DNA from: Verrucomicrobiales bacterium | Lineage (GTDB): Bacteria; Verrucomicrobiota; Verrucomicrobiia; Limisphaerales; Palsa-1400 | Assembly: GCA_003140095.1 (NCBI GenBank) | Contig: PLIU01000443.1 | Location: forward strand, 1 to 43,323 | DNA length: 43,323 bases | Direction of reading: 5' to 3' | Shown here: positions 33,371 through 41,036 of the stretch, one piece after another | Layout: every line of letters starts with the position of its first letter | Position numbering within the stretch: position 1 is the stretch's first letter | The notes under the pieces: model-generated | Database searches by the model: none | What the model was told of the DNA's origin: nothing | Seen by the model: only the letters and a program-made list of their open reading frames with translations | Position numbers and translations under genes: made by a program

Positions 33371-35170
33371 ATGAAACGCACCCATCATTGTAATGAGTTG
33401 CGCCCGGCCCACATTGGCCGGAACGCGACGCTTTCCGGCTGGGTTCATTCCCGGCGCGATCTCGGCGGCCTGATCTTCATCGACATCCGCGACCGTGAGG
33501 GCCGCACGCAAACGGTCTTTGACCCGTCGGATTTGCCCAAGGAACTCTTCGACCGCGCCGCCGCCCTGCGCAGCGAATGCGTCGTCAGCGTCTCCGGCCC
33601 GGTCCGCACCCGCCCGCCCGGCAGCAACAATCCGAAAATCCCCACCGGCGAAATCGAGATCGCCGCCACCTCGCTGGAAGTGCTGAACATGGCCGCCGTG
33701 CTCCCCTTTCCCGTCGATGACCCGGAAGTGGCCAAGACCGTTAACGAGGAGTTGCGTCTGCAATACCGCTACTTGGATTTGCGCCGCCCGGAAATGGTCC
33801 GCAATCTGCGCCTCCGCAGCAAAGTCGCCACCGCCTCGCGCGTCTATTTCGACGCCCAGGGCTTTTTGGACGTGGAAACGCCCACCTTGTTCAAATCGAC
33901 GCCCGAAGGGGCGCGCGAGTTCCTGGTGCCCAGCCGGATGCATCCGGGGAAATTCTACGCCCTGCCGCAATCCCCGCAGCAATTCAAACAAATCCTCATG
34001 GTCGGCGGCGTCGAGAAGTATTTTCAGATGGCCCGCTGCTACCGCGACGAGGATTTGCGCGCCGACCGGCAGCCGGAGTTCACGCAGATCGACTTGGAAA
34101 TGTCCTTCATCGAGCGCGAGGACATTTACACGCTCATCGAGGGCCTGCTGAAGCAGATTTGGAAAACGGCGCTCGACCGCGACATCCCGACCCCCTTCCC
34201 ACGCCTCTCCTTCCAGGAGGCGCTCAATCGTTACGGCATCGACAAACCGGACACGCGTTACGGATTGGAACTGGCCGATTTCACCGGGGAATTTCGCGCC
34301 AGCGCCTTCAAAATTTTCAGCGGCGCGATTGCCGCCGGCGGCGTGATCAAAGTCCTCAACGCCAAGGGCCTGGCCGACGCCACCCAGGGCCAGATCGAGA
34401 CGATGACCGAATACGCTAAAAGCCTCGGCGCCAAAGGCCTGGCTTACATCAAAGTGGAAAAAGGCGAATGGAAATCGCCCATCGTCCGGTTTTTCAGCGA
34501 GGCGGAAAAAGCCGCCTTGGCGCAAAGACTCAAAATCGAGGAAGGCGACCTGATCCTCTTCGCCGCCGACCAATGGCTCACGGCCTGCGAAATCCTGGGC
34601 AAGATCCGCGGCTATTGCGCCGACGTTTTGAAATCCAGCGGCAAACTGATCATCGATCCGAACCGTTTTGATTTTCTGTGGGTGGTGGATTTCCCGTTGC
34701 TGGCGTTGGACAAGGAACAGAACCGCTGGTATTCCAGCCATCATCCATTCACCGCGCCGGTGGCCGAGGACATCCCGCTGCTGTCCACGGACCCCAAGAA
34801 AGTGCGCGGGCAGCATTACGACATCGTCGTCAACGGCGTCGAATTGGGCGGCGGCTCCATCCGCATCCACCAGCCCGAACTACAAAAGCTGGTCTTCGAG
34901 CAAGTGCTGCAAATTCCGCCCGAGATGGTCCAGGCGCGGTTCGGCTACCTGCTGGAGGCCTTCCGCTACGGCGCTCCGCCACATGGGGGGATAGCCTTGG
35001 GCTTCGACCGTTTGATCGCCATTTTGTGCGGCGCCCCCAGCATCCGCGACGTCATCGCCTTCCCCAAAACCGCCAAAGGCGCCGACCTGATGACCGATTC
35101 CCCCGCCGGCGTCGAAGCCCGCCAACTCCGCGATCTGTATTTGGAAGTCAAAGTGGCGAAAAAGGATTAG
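33371..35170 (+). CDS. aspS: Aspartyl-tRNA synthetase
   Basis: 599 aa, bacterial type with the GAD insertion. The OB-fold anticodon domain has GWVHSRRDLGGLIFIDIRDREG. Class II motifs: FLDVETPTLFKSTPEGAREF (motif 1 region), FQMARCYRDEDLRADRQPEF (motif 2) and GGIALGFDRLIAILCG (motif 3). The residue after RRD is Leu, as in discriminating bacterial enzymes, whereas non-discriminating ones often have His; this is only suggestive. It charges tRNA-Asp in the cytoplasm. Shadow ORFs on both strands were left out. Confidence 0.97.
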   Translation: MKRTHHCNELRPAHIGRNATLSGWVHSRRDLGGLIFIDIRDREGRTQTVFDPSDLPKELFDRAAALRSECVVSVSGPVRTRPPGSNNPKIPTGEIEIAATSLEVLNMAAVLPFPVDDPEVAKTVNEELRLQYRYLDLRRPEMVRNLRLRSKVATASRVYFDAQGFLDVETPTLFKSTPEGAREFLVPSRMHPGKFYALPQSPQQFKQILMVGGVEKYFQMARCYRDEDLRADRQPEFTQIDLEMSFIEREDIYTLIEGLLKQIWKTALDRDIPTPFPRLSFQEALNRYGIDKPDTRYGLELADFTGEFRASAFKIFSGAIAAGGVIKVLNAKGLADATQGQIETMTEYAKSLGAKGLAYIKVEKGEWKSPIVRFFSEAEKAALAQRLKIEEGDLILFAADQWLTACEILGKIRGYCADVLKSSGKLIIDPNRFDFLWVVDFPLLALDKEQNRWYSSHHPFTAPVAEDIPLLSTDPKKVRGQHYDIVVNGVELGGGSIRIHQPELQKLVFEQVLQIPPEMVQARFGYLLEAFRYGAPPHGGIALGFDRLIAILCGAPSIRDVIAFPKTAKGADLMTDSPAGVEARQLRDLYLEVKVAKKD

Positions 35171-35235
35171 AGATCCCGGCAAGTCAGTCGAGCCGTAACT
35201 CGATCGAAAGTGCCCCGCCATTTTTTTGCCGAGTC

Positions 35236-35288
35236 CTCGAAATTCCTCGAAAATTTTGGAATACCCAAAAATCTCGAAATTCCTCGAA
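35236..35288. repeat. Duplicated CTCGAAATTCCTCGAA
   Basis: The 16-nt string occurs at 35236-35251 and again at 35273-35288, 37 nt apart. It is part of the long gene-free stretch after aspS. Further on, 35404-35436 is an A/T-rich run of CATAAT/TAATC units, also seen in part at 10060-10100. Confidence 0.7.
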
Positions 35289-35662
35289 CATCCTAAAATT
35301 GGAAAACCCGGAAATAAGCGAAAATACCCATCCATTCCGCTATGTCGGCATATCATGGCAAATTCCTGTCCTTCCTCCGTCCTTAATAAATGAGATAAGT
35401 CATTCATAATCATAATTATAATCTTAATCATAATCTTCACCACATTCCACGCGGCTAAATCCCCGCCGAACCACATTCCGCTCCCGTGCAACTCCAAGAG
35501 TTGCCGGCAGGCGACTTTCCATTCTTTTCTTGCTTTCACTTTTTTCTTTCCTTCGTTACTCATATTTAATTTCAACTTTCGCGCCCAGTATGCGCCGCCA
35601 CCTTGGACATTGGCTGTCCAAGTGAATAACTTTCCGCGGGAAACCCACTTTTTTTACGTACG

Positions 35663-35800
35663 CAACAGGTGGTAGTGAGCTGCGCAGCAAGCACAATATA
35701 ATGTGCCAAAAATAGAATTCTGCACTCCCAACTCTGGCTTCTGCATTTGGGAAACAGGTGGCAGCGGCGCTTGGCAGGCACAATACAATGTGCCAAGTGA
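35663..35800. repeat. Imperfect direct repeat with an 89-bp period
   Basis: The segment beginning CAACAGGTGGTAGTGAGC (35663) recurs as AAACAGGTGGCAGCGGCG (35752). Both copies continue into GCACAATAYAATGTGCCAA, which has an inverted repeat (GGCACA/TGTGCC in copy two). About 45 bp are recognisably shared per copy. Confidence 0.65.
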
Positions 35801-35843
35801 GAAAAACACCCCATCGCCGGACTATCGTTGGGCACTGGTCCCT

Positions 35844-35993
35844 CAATCCTGAAGGGATTAAATCATTCAGCCCAAGGTTGCGAGGCTCGCCCCGTGAGAC
35901 GCCGAAGGCTGTCTCATGGGGCATGAGCTACCCTGGGGGAGGGGGGACCAACCAACAATCCACCAACCCTGAATGGGTTGGATCAATCCCAAA
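35844..35993. repeat. Cruciform-like structured repeat element
   Basis: Three hairpins in 150 bp. AATCC-tgaag-GGATT near 35845 and CCAACCC-tgaat-GGGTTGG (35963-35981) have the same layout with a compensatory base-pair change. Between them GCCCCGTGAGAC-gccgaaggct-GTCTCATGGGGC (35889-35922) is an almost perfect stem, and CCCAAGGT (35871) can pair with ACCCTGGG (35930) around it. The ORF 35758-36036 that runs through it has no protein-like features. Similar AACCC-GAA-GGGTT hairpin repeats are, as I recall, dispersed in planctomycete and verrucomicrobial genomes. Confidence 0.7.
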
Positions 35994-36022
35994 CATACCG
36001 TTCGTCAAATTCTATTTCGTAA

Positions 36023-36150
36023 CGATCCCACATTGAATATTTCGCCCCGGCCGCGGGGCAGTTTTGCAGGCGCTCCAGCGCCTCGACCGTGTCCTGGACG
36101 GCGCAAAAGCAGCGCGTCTGGCGGCCATCTCCGTAAACCCGCAAAGCCAT
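36023..36150 (-). pseudogene. Remnant of a nucleotide-sugar epimerase gene
   Basis: The minus strand reads LRVYGDGRQTRCFCAVQDTVEALERL, unmistakably the C-terminal half of an extended-SDR NAD-dependent epimerase/dehydratase. A frame change then gives GEIFNVGS, the next conserved block of that family, after which the sequence degenerates. The part before the VYGDG motif, including the Rossmann fold and the YxxxK active site, is absent. It is therefore a truncated and frameshifted fragment, embedded beside the structured repeat. Confidence 0.8.
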
Positions 36151-36226
36151 GTGGCGATTAGAGTTGTAAGTATTAATTAAGGGAAATTCGTGCCGAGTCG
36201 CAAGTGGCGTGCCGCCGACGATTTAG

Positions 36227-38293
36227 TCACTGATATTCGTAATATGGTTTGTGAGATCGGAAGAGTTTTTGCAGGGCCATTGATTGATCGGCAATGTTTG
36301 TTTGGCCGTGAGCCAGCGCGACGGTTGTGGCTGTTTGGGCCCATTTGACGGCTTGGCCGAAGTCCCCGGCAGACGCAAAGGCAGTTGCCAGGGTCTCAAT
36401 CTTGACCGGGTCGTTGGTTTGGGTCAGGATGCAGGCCCGTTTTGCAAGGAGGACGGCCTCGGGACCGTCGCGAATGTTTGGGTCGGGGCTAGTCGAGAGA
36501 AGCCAAGCGAGGTTGTTCAAGGCGTTTGGCAAGTCTGGTTGAAGGCGCAAGGCGGCTCGGTAGTGGACGATGGCGTCCGGCATCTTGTGTTGGGCGGCCA
36601 GGTTCAGAGCCCATTGGAAATGTCCGGCTGGGTCGCTGGGGTCCAAGCGGATGCCCGCGGCGAATTGCTCGTCGGCACCGCTGTGGTTGCCTTGGCGAGC
36701 CAGCTCATAGCCAAGATAAAGATGTAATTGGGCGTCATCTGGATCGAGTTTCAGTCCCTCTTGCAGCTCCGCCTCGGCATCTTGATAGAGATTCCGGGCA
36801 AAGAGCAGCTTCGCCAGTTCGCAGCGCGCGTCCGGAAAATCGGGACGGACTTTGAGGCCGGCTTGCAAAACGGAGATCGCCTGGTCTGATCTACTTTCCA
36901 TCTCGAGGATGCCGGCCAGGTAGATGTAGCCCATCACATAATTAGGAGCGACTTCCAGAGAGCGTCGGCATTGGGCCTCGGCGGGTTCGAGTTGACCGAG
37001 ATCGCGGAGGTAACAGCCGTAGGAGCAATGTGCGAGGAAGTTATCCGGATTGAGAGCCAAGGCGTGCTGAAAGAGCGTGCCGCTGTTGCGCCAGTACTTG
37101 AGCTGATGGGCCGTCTGAAGCACACAAGCGGCCAAAATGACTCCGGCAAGTCCCGACAGAAAAACAGGCCGATCATTCCATTCACGAGTGAGATCGTTGA
37201 CCATCCAGCATGTCAGAATAAAAAAACCAATGGAAGGGACATAGGTAAAACGATCCGCGATCGATTGTCCACCCGCCTGCATCAGGCCCATAACAGGGAA
37301 CAGAATTCCCAAAAACCAGAGCCATCCAACTAAGATATATGGACGGGTAGATCGCAGGCGGACGGCTGCAATCGTTACGGCCGCGAGAAGTACGGCTGCC
37401 AGGCAGATTTCGAGGGTTGGCAATTGGGAAGCGAGTGGATAGATGACACTAAGCCTTGTGGGCCATAACAACTTGCCTAAATAAGAAGGGTAGCCAACCA
37501 GGGCCGTTTCGATGCGAGTGCTCAGTCGTACGAACCGAGTGGAGGCCAAAGCGCCGCCTTTGTCGGCGGCGATGGTCGTCATGACGGCGGAGCCAGCAGC
37601 GAGGGCAAAGAAAGGCACTTTTTCAAGAATCAGACGATGCCAGTCCCGGCTCGTGGCGAGCTGAAAGCGTGCCAACGGCCAGTAGTCCAGGAGGACCAGC
37701 GCGCAAGGCAAGGTGAGGATCATCGGTTTGGACAGCAATCCAAGCACAAACGATACGAGTGCGAGTGCATAAAACTTGTGGCGGACTGTGGCGGTGGCCT
37801 TGAGTGCCTCGACGTAGCCGACATACGCCCACAGTGACAACATCCAGAAAAAAGTGCTCAGCACGTCTTTTCGCTCGGCGACCCAGGCAACCGATTCGAC
37901 TCGCAACGGATGCCAGGCGAAAAGTGCGGCGACTAAGGCGCTAAGCCAGAAGGCCTTCGTTGTCCGTTTCAGGACTAGAAAGAGCAACGTGGCATTTGCC
38001 GCGTGGAAGAATACATTTTCCAAATGAATGGCCCCCGCTCTGAGGCCAAACAATTGGCAGTCCACCATGTAGGACATCCAAGTCAACGGCTGCCAGTAAC
38101 CCGCGTAGCCGACTTGAAAACACCACGCGAAGGCGCGCCCGGAGAATCCGCCGTTGATAAAGGAATTGCGGTAAACGTAAATGTCATCATCGAAATTGAT
38201 GAAGTCGAATCCCGCGACAGGCCAGTAGATAACCACTGTCCCCAAGGCGAGGAGCGTGACAATCAAATAAAATGGCTTTTTGTCCGTATTCAA
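36227..38293 (-). CDS. Multi-pass membrane protein with C-terminal TPR repeats (PMT/TMTC-like)
   Basis: 688 aa. The first 440 residues hold about eleven membrane helices with the GT-C style loop FINFDDDIYVYRNSF after the first helix and FAWHPLRVESVAWVAERKDVL, which is typical of TMTC-like or PMT-related mannosyltransferases. Residues 440-640 are TPR units (NFLAHCSYGCYLRDLGQLEPAEAQCRRSL, LHLYLGYELARQGNHSGADEQF and others). A protein glycosylation role is inferred. The start is TTG in a TTGA overlap with the upstream small gene, so the two are probably translated together. Confidence 0.82.
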   Translation of the reverse strand: MNTDKKPFYLIVTLLALGTVVIYWPVAGFDFINFDDDIYVYRNSFINGGFSGRAFAWCFQVGYAGYWQPLTWMSYMVDCQLFGLRAGAIHLENVFFHAANATLLFLVLKRTTKAFWLSALVAALFAWHPLRVESVAWVAERKDVLSTFFWMLSLWAYVGYVEALKATATVRHKFYALALVSFVLGLLSKPMILTLPCALVLLDYWPLARFQLATSRDWHRLILEKVPFFALAAGSAVMTTIAADKGGALASTRFVRLSTRIETALVGYPSYLGKLLWPTRLSVIYPLASQLPTLEICLAAVLLAAVTIAAVRLRSTRPYILVGWLWFLGILFPVMGLMQAGGQSIADRFTYVPSIGFFILTCWMVNDLTREWNDRPVFLSGLAGVILAACVLQTAHQLKYWRNSGTLFQHALALNPDNFLAHCSYGCYLRDLGQLEPAEAQCRRSLEVAPNYVMGYIYLAGILEMESRSDQAISVLQAGLKVRPDFPDARCELAKLLFARNLYQDAEAELQEGLKLDPDDAQLHLYLGYELARQGNHSGADEQFAAGIRLDPSDPAGHFQWALNLAAQHKMPDAIVHYRAALRLQPDLPNALNNLAWLLSTSPDPNIRDGPEAVLLAKRACILTQTNDPVKIETLATAFASAGDFGQAVKWAQTATTVALAHGQTNIADQSMALQKLFRSHKPYYEYQ

Positions 38294-38598
38294 TGACGTG
38301 GTTTCGTGGTCGCAGGCTCTGACCAGCTTGTTTGAGACTTCAATTTGGATTCTTGGGCAGCGGACGCAGGAAAAACAAGCTCCAGCAGATCATTACGCAG
38401 TCGAGCCAGGGCGCCGCGACAGCGGCCCAGAAATTTGCGCACCGCCAAAATGGGGAAGCTGTGAGTCGGCACCTTTCCAAGCATTTCCGGTTTAAGTTCG
38501 GTCTCCAAATACGCTGCAACGTTGGCGCCGGCCAAGAATAGCGGGATCAACCATCCTGCTGACAAACCTGCGACAATGTAAGCGTTGGCGTTCTTCAT
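38290..38598 (-). CDS. Small membrane-anchored protein coupled to the TPR gene
   Basis: 102 aa from the ATG at 38598 (MKNANAYIVAGLSAGWLIPLFLAGANVAAYLE), a single N-terminal membrane helix followed by a short basic soluble tail. Its stop overlaps the TTG start of the TPR gene by 4 nt, which supports its being real. It might assist the glycosyltransferase-like partner. I do not recognise it. Confidence 0.55.
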   Translation of the reverse strand: MKNANAYIVAGLSAGWLIPLFLAGANVAAYLETELKPEMLGKVPTHSFPILAVRKFLGRCRGALARLRNDLLELVFPASAAQESKLKSQTSWSEPATTKPRH

Positions 38599-38722
38599 GC
38601 TCTCAGAGACGCTCGGAAGTCTGCTGCAACGGGGATTGATGGACAAGCACCGGCTACGGCGGTGCTCAATACCCCACGACTGCCTCGTGAGCGCTCGCAG
38701 TTCCGTCGTTAAATCGCTTGAA

Positions 38723-38863
38723 GTGGCGCTTGCCTACAACTTGAGCGGCAACAGCAACGTGGCCATCGGCGCCTATGCGCTTGAGTTCAACACAAGCGGC
38801 AGCAATAACACGGCCAGCGGCACCGCCGATACAGATATCATTCGCATCGGCACTAATCAGACT
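38723..38863 (+). pseudogene. Fragment of a repetitive surface or tail-fibre type protein
   Basis: The frame contains VALAYNLSGNSNVAIGAYAL then EFNTSGSNNTASGT, the repeat style ('ALxxNTTGSNNTAxG') of large secreted verrucomicrobial proteins ending in S74-type or hyaluronidase-like domains, followed by TDIIRIGTNQT, a block that is normally well downstream. Only about 45 residues remain, without signal peptide or C-terminal domain. The rest of 38599-39027 holds no other supported gene. Confidence 0.65.
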
Positions 38864-39027
38864 TCCGCTGAAAACCCCCTATTTTTGAAAGCGCGCAAAA
38901 AAACTACAAAAGCTGTCAATCATATAATGCGCCAGGATCGCTTATGGACGACTTTTCCCACCTAGCCGCCTTCGCATGCATGATCGGCGCCGCCTGCTTC
39001 GTCTTTTTGCCTAAAAGTAGAGTTTGT

Positions 39028-39795
39028 TTAATCTTTCCTCCGCTTGGACTCCAAATCCGCGTCCTCGGCGGAAATCAACAAATCCAGCATCCGCTCGTGG
39101 CGGTTGAGGAAATCGCGCGTCACCTGGTAATGCTCGGTATCCGTGTAGGCGATTTCGGAAATGCCGCGTTCGGAGAACTCGTAAATTCGCGCGTTCGGGT
39201 AGGCCAGCAAGATGGGCGAGTGCGTGGCGATGATGAGCTGCGATTGATGGTAAACCAGCCGGTGCAAGAGAGTGAGCACGCTCAACTGGCGTTGCGGCGA
39301 GAGCGCCGCTTCCGGCTCGTCCAGAAGATAGACGCCATCGCCTTGGAAACGGTGCTGCAACAGTGACAGAAAAGCCTCGCCGTGCGATTGCCCGTGCAAC
39401 GACCGCCCGCCGTAAGCCCGTTCGACGCCCAGTTGGTCGATGTAGGTGGCGACATTGTAGAAGCTTTCCGCGCGCAGAAAAAAGCCGTCGCTCGGATGCA
39501 GAACGCCGCGTTCGAGGGTGATGTAATCGTGCAGTTCGGAGTGTGTTTCCTGGGTGGAGAAATTGAAGTTTTTGCTCCCGCCCTCCGCGTTATAGCCGTA
39601 GCGGGTGGCGATGGCTTCCATCAGCGTGGATTTGCCCGAACCATTTTCGCCGATGAAAAATGTGACCGCCGGGCTAAAGGCCAGCCTTTCCAGATGCCGC
39701 ACGGCTGGAATGCAAAACGGGTAGCGGTCAAAGCTGGCGATTTTGTCGCGCTCCAGCCGCACAGCCTGGAGAAAAGTTTTCGGGATGATCGGCAT
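39028..39795 (-). CDS. Solitary AAA/ABC-type ATPase
   Basis: 255 aa from the ATG at 39795 (MPIIPKTFLQAVRL); the 74 earlier residues in the track are from non-coding repeat DNA. Walker A is FFIGENGSGKSTLMEAIA, the signature-like loop LHGQSHGEAFLSLL, Walker B GVYLLDEPEAALSPQRQL and the switch histidine IIATHSPILL. This is the RecF/AAA_21-like class of ABC ATPases, which includes many proteins of unknown role and some defence-system ATPases. No partner gene (nuclease, TOPRIM) is adjacent. The N-terminal IASFDRYPFCIPAVRHLE matches the family of stand-alone versions. Confidence 0.85.
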   Translation of the reverse strand: MPIIPKTFLQAVRLERDKIASFDRYPFCIPAVRHLERLAFSPAVTFFIGENGSGKSTLMEAIATRYGYNAEGGSKNFNFSTQETHSELHDYITLERGVLHPSDGFFLRAESFYNVATYIDQLGVERAYGGRSLHGQSHGEAFLSLLQHRFQGDGVYLLDEPEAALSPQRQLSVLTLLHRLVYHQSQLIIATHSPILLAYPNARIYEFSERGISEIAYTDTEHYQVTRDFLNRHERMLDLLISAEDADLESKRRKD

Positions 39796-39851
39796 TTCTT
39801 CGCATAACGTGCGGTGCCGGGCGGATGAGGTCAATGCCGGCCGGTCAAGGT

Positions 39852-39960
39852 AAAGGCTGAAGGCTAAAAATTCTGCCCGTAAAGGACGCAATTCAAGGCA
39901 AAGCAGACAGGCTCGCGGACGCTCGCCCCTGCCGACCCTCGTTCGATTCAGGAGGGAAGG
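39852..39960. repeat. Dispersed repeat, left copy
   Basis: AAAGGCTGAAGGCTAAAAATTCTGCC (39852-39877) matches 43015-43040 at 25 of 26 bases. Further blocks GTAAAGGACGCAA..TCAAGGC, a CGCTCGCCCCT string and CGTTCGATT recur there too, in a different order and spacing. The copies are in the same orientation. Confidence 0.7.
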
Positions 39961-40013
39961 ATTGGGTTTGATATTGGAGAGAATCAGTGGGCCTCGCGGC
40001 TGCGGTTCGTAGT

Positions 40014-40871
40014 TCAAACCACGGTCACCGTGTTTTGCAGCAGGCCGATGCCCGTGATCTCAATCCGGACCACATCTCCTGCTTCCAGGGTGAACGCGGC
40101 CGGTGGGACAATGCCGGTGCCTGTCAATAAAACTACGCCATGGGGAAATTTCTGGCTGCGACAGAGGAAGCCGGCCAGTTCGTTGAAGCGGCGTTTGATA
40201 TTGTCCACCGACGTTTCGCCGCAGAACACGTTCTCTCCGGCGCGCCGGATTTCGATGCTAATCTTCCATTGTCGAGCCTCCTGCTCGGTCGCGCCGACCG
40301 TGATCCATGGTCCCAGAGCGCAGGAACGGTGGTAGATTTTGGCCTGCGGCAGATAGAGCAGATTCTCTCCTTCGATGTCCCGCGAACTCATGTCGTTGCC
40401 GATGGTGTAACCGATGATCGTGCCGGAAGAATTGAGGACAAGGGCCAGTTCCGGCTCCGGCACATTCCAGCGGGCGTCGTGGCGGATGCCAACGGATTCG
40501 CCGCTGGCGGCCACTTTCTGGGCCAAGGATTTGAAAAAGATTTCCGGGCGTTCCGCCGCATAGACTTTGTCGTAAGCGGTGGCGCTGAAATCGGATTCCT
40601 CCATGCGCGCGTCCTTGCTGCGCAGGTAGGTAACGCCGGCGGCCCAAACCTCCTGCTGCTCCACCGGCGCACACCATTGCACTTCAGCCAGGGCCGGGAT
40701 GGGGAGACCCAATGGCGCCAGTTGTCGCAGGTGCGCCGCCGGATCGTCGGTTTCCAGCAAGGGTTGCAGCCGGGTGACACCGGCAGGTGTCAAGTCGAGC
40801 AGCTCCAAGCTGCTGGTCGCACAACCGACTTTGATCTCTCCGTCTTTGTCTTTGAACCGGCAGATTTTCAT
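40014..40871 (-). CDS. FAH-family hydrolase/dehydratase, AraD1-like
   Basis: 285 aa from the ATG at 40871 (MKICRFKDKDGEIKVGCATS); the track adds 25 residues. Strong family strings are WAAGVTYLRSKDARMEESDF, WNVPEPELALVLNSSGTIIGYTIGNDMSSRDIEGEN and LYLPQAKIYHRSCALGPWITV, with the metal-ligand Glu/Glu/Asp pattern of fumarylacetoacetate hydrolases. This branch includes 2-keto-3-deoxy-pentonate dehydratases (AraD1). Its divergent partner is an aldonate dehydratase, so it most likely acts on the 2-keto-3-deoxy sugar acid made by that enzyme. The exact sugar (xylonate or arabonate) is not decided. Confidence 0.88.
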   Translation of the reverse strand: MKICRFKDKDGEIKVGCATSSLELLDLTPAGVTRLQPLLETDDPAAHLRQLAPLGLPIPALAEVQWCAPVEQQEVWAAGVTYLRSKDARMEESDFSATAYDKVYAAERPEIFFKSLAQKVAASGESVGIRHDARWNVPEPELALVLNSSGTIIGYTIGNDMSSRDIEGENLLYLPQAKIYHRSCALGPWITVGATEQEARQWKISIEIRRAGENVFCGETSVDNIKRRFNELAGFLCRSQKFPHGVVLLTGTGIVPPAAFTLEAGDVVRIEITGIGLLQNTVTVV

Positions 40872-41015
40872 TAATGATGTCGCAGCCATGAAACAGAAAG
40901 ATACAATCAAGCCGGCATCAGGCAAGCTGGACGTCCGGCCGCCCACATGGCCATTTTATTCCAGTGAGCCAAGTTTCCCGCGCGGCCAGGCGCGGTTTTT
41001 CTTTGTCCAGTTGAT

Positions 41016-41031
41016 CATTGATGCTTCAATG
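41016..41031. promoter_or_regulatory. Inverted repeat just before the IlvD/Edd-type start codon
   Basis: CATTGA-tgct-TCAATG, a perfect 6-bp stem, ends 5 nt before the ATG at 41037. It is in the 165-nt region shared by the two divergent genes and could be an operator or affect translation start. No other operator-like dyad was seen. Confidence 0.35.
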
Positions 41032-41036
41032 GCTTG

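Noticed and set aside
32924-34870. N-terminal 650-residue extension of the 1133-aa minus-strand ORF
   Set aside because: It runs antisense to aspS. The Der protein starts at 32923 with a normal N-terminus, so the extension is a GC-rich open frame only.
35758-36036. 92-aa plus-strand ORF
   Set aside because: It passes through the structured repeat; the codons are explained by the hairpins and no domain is visible.
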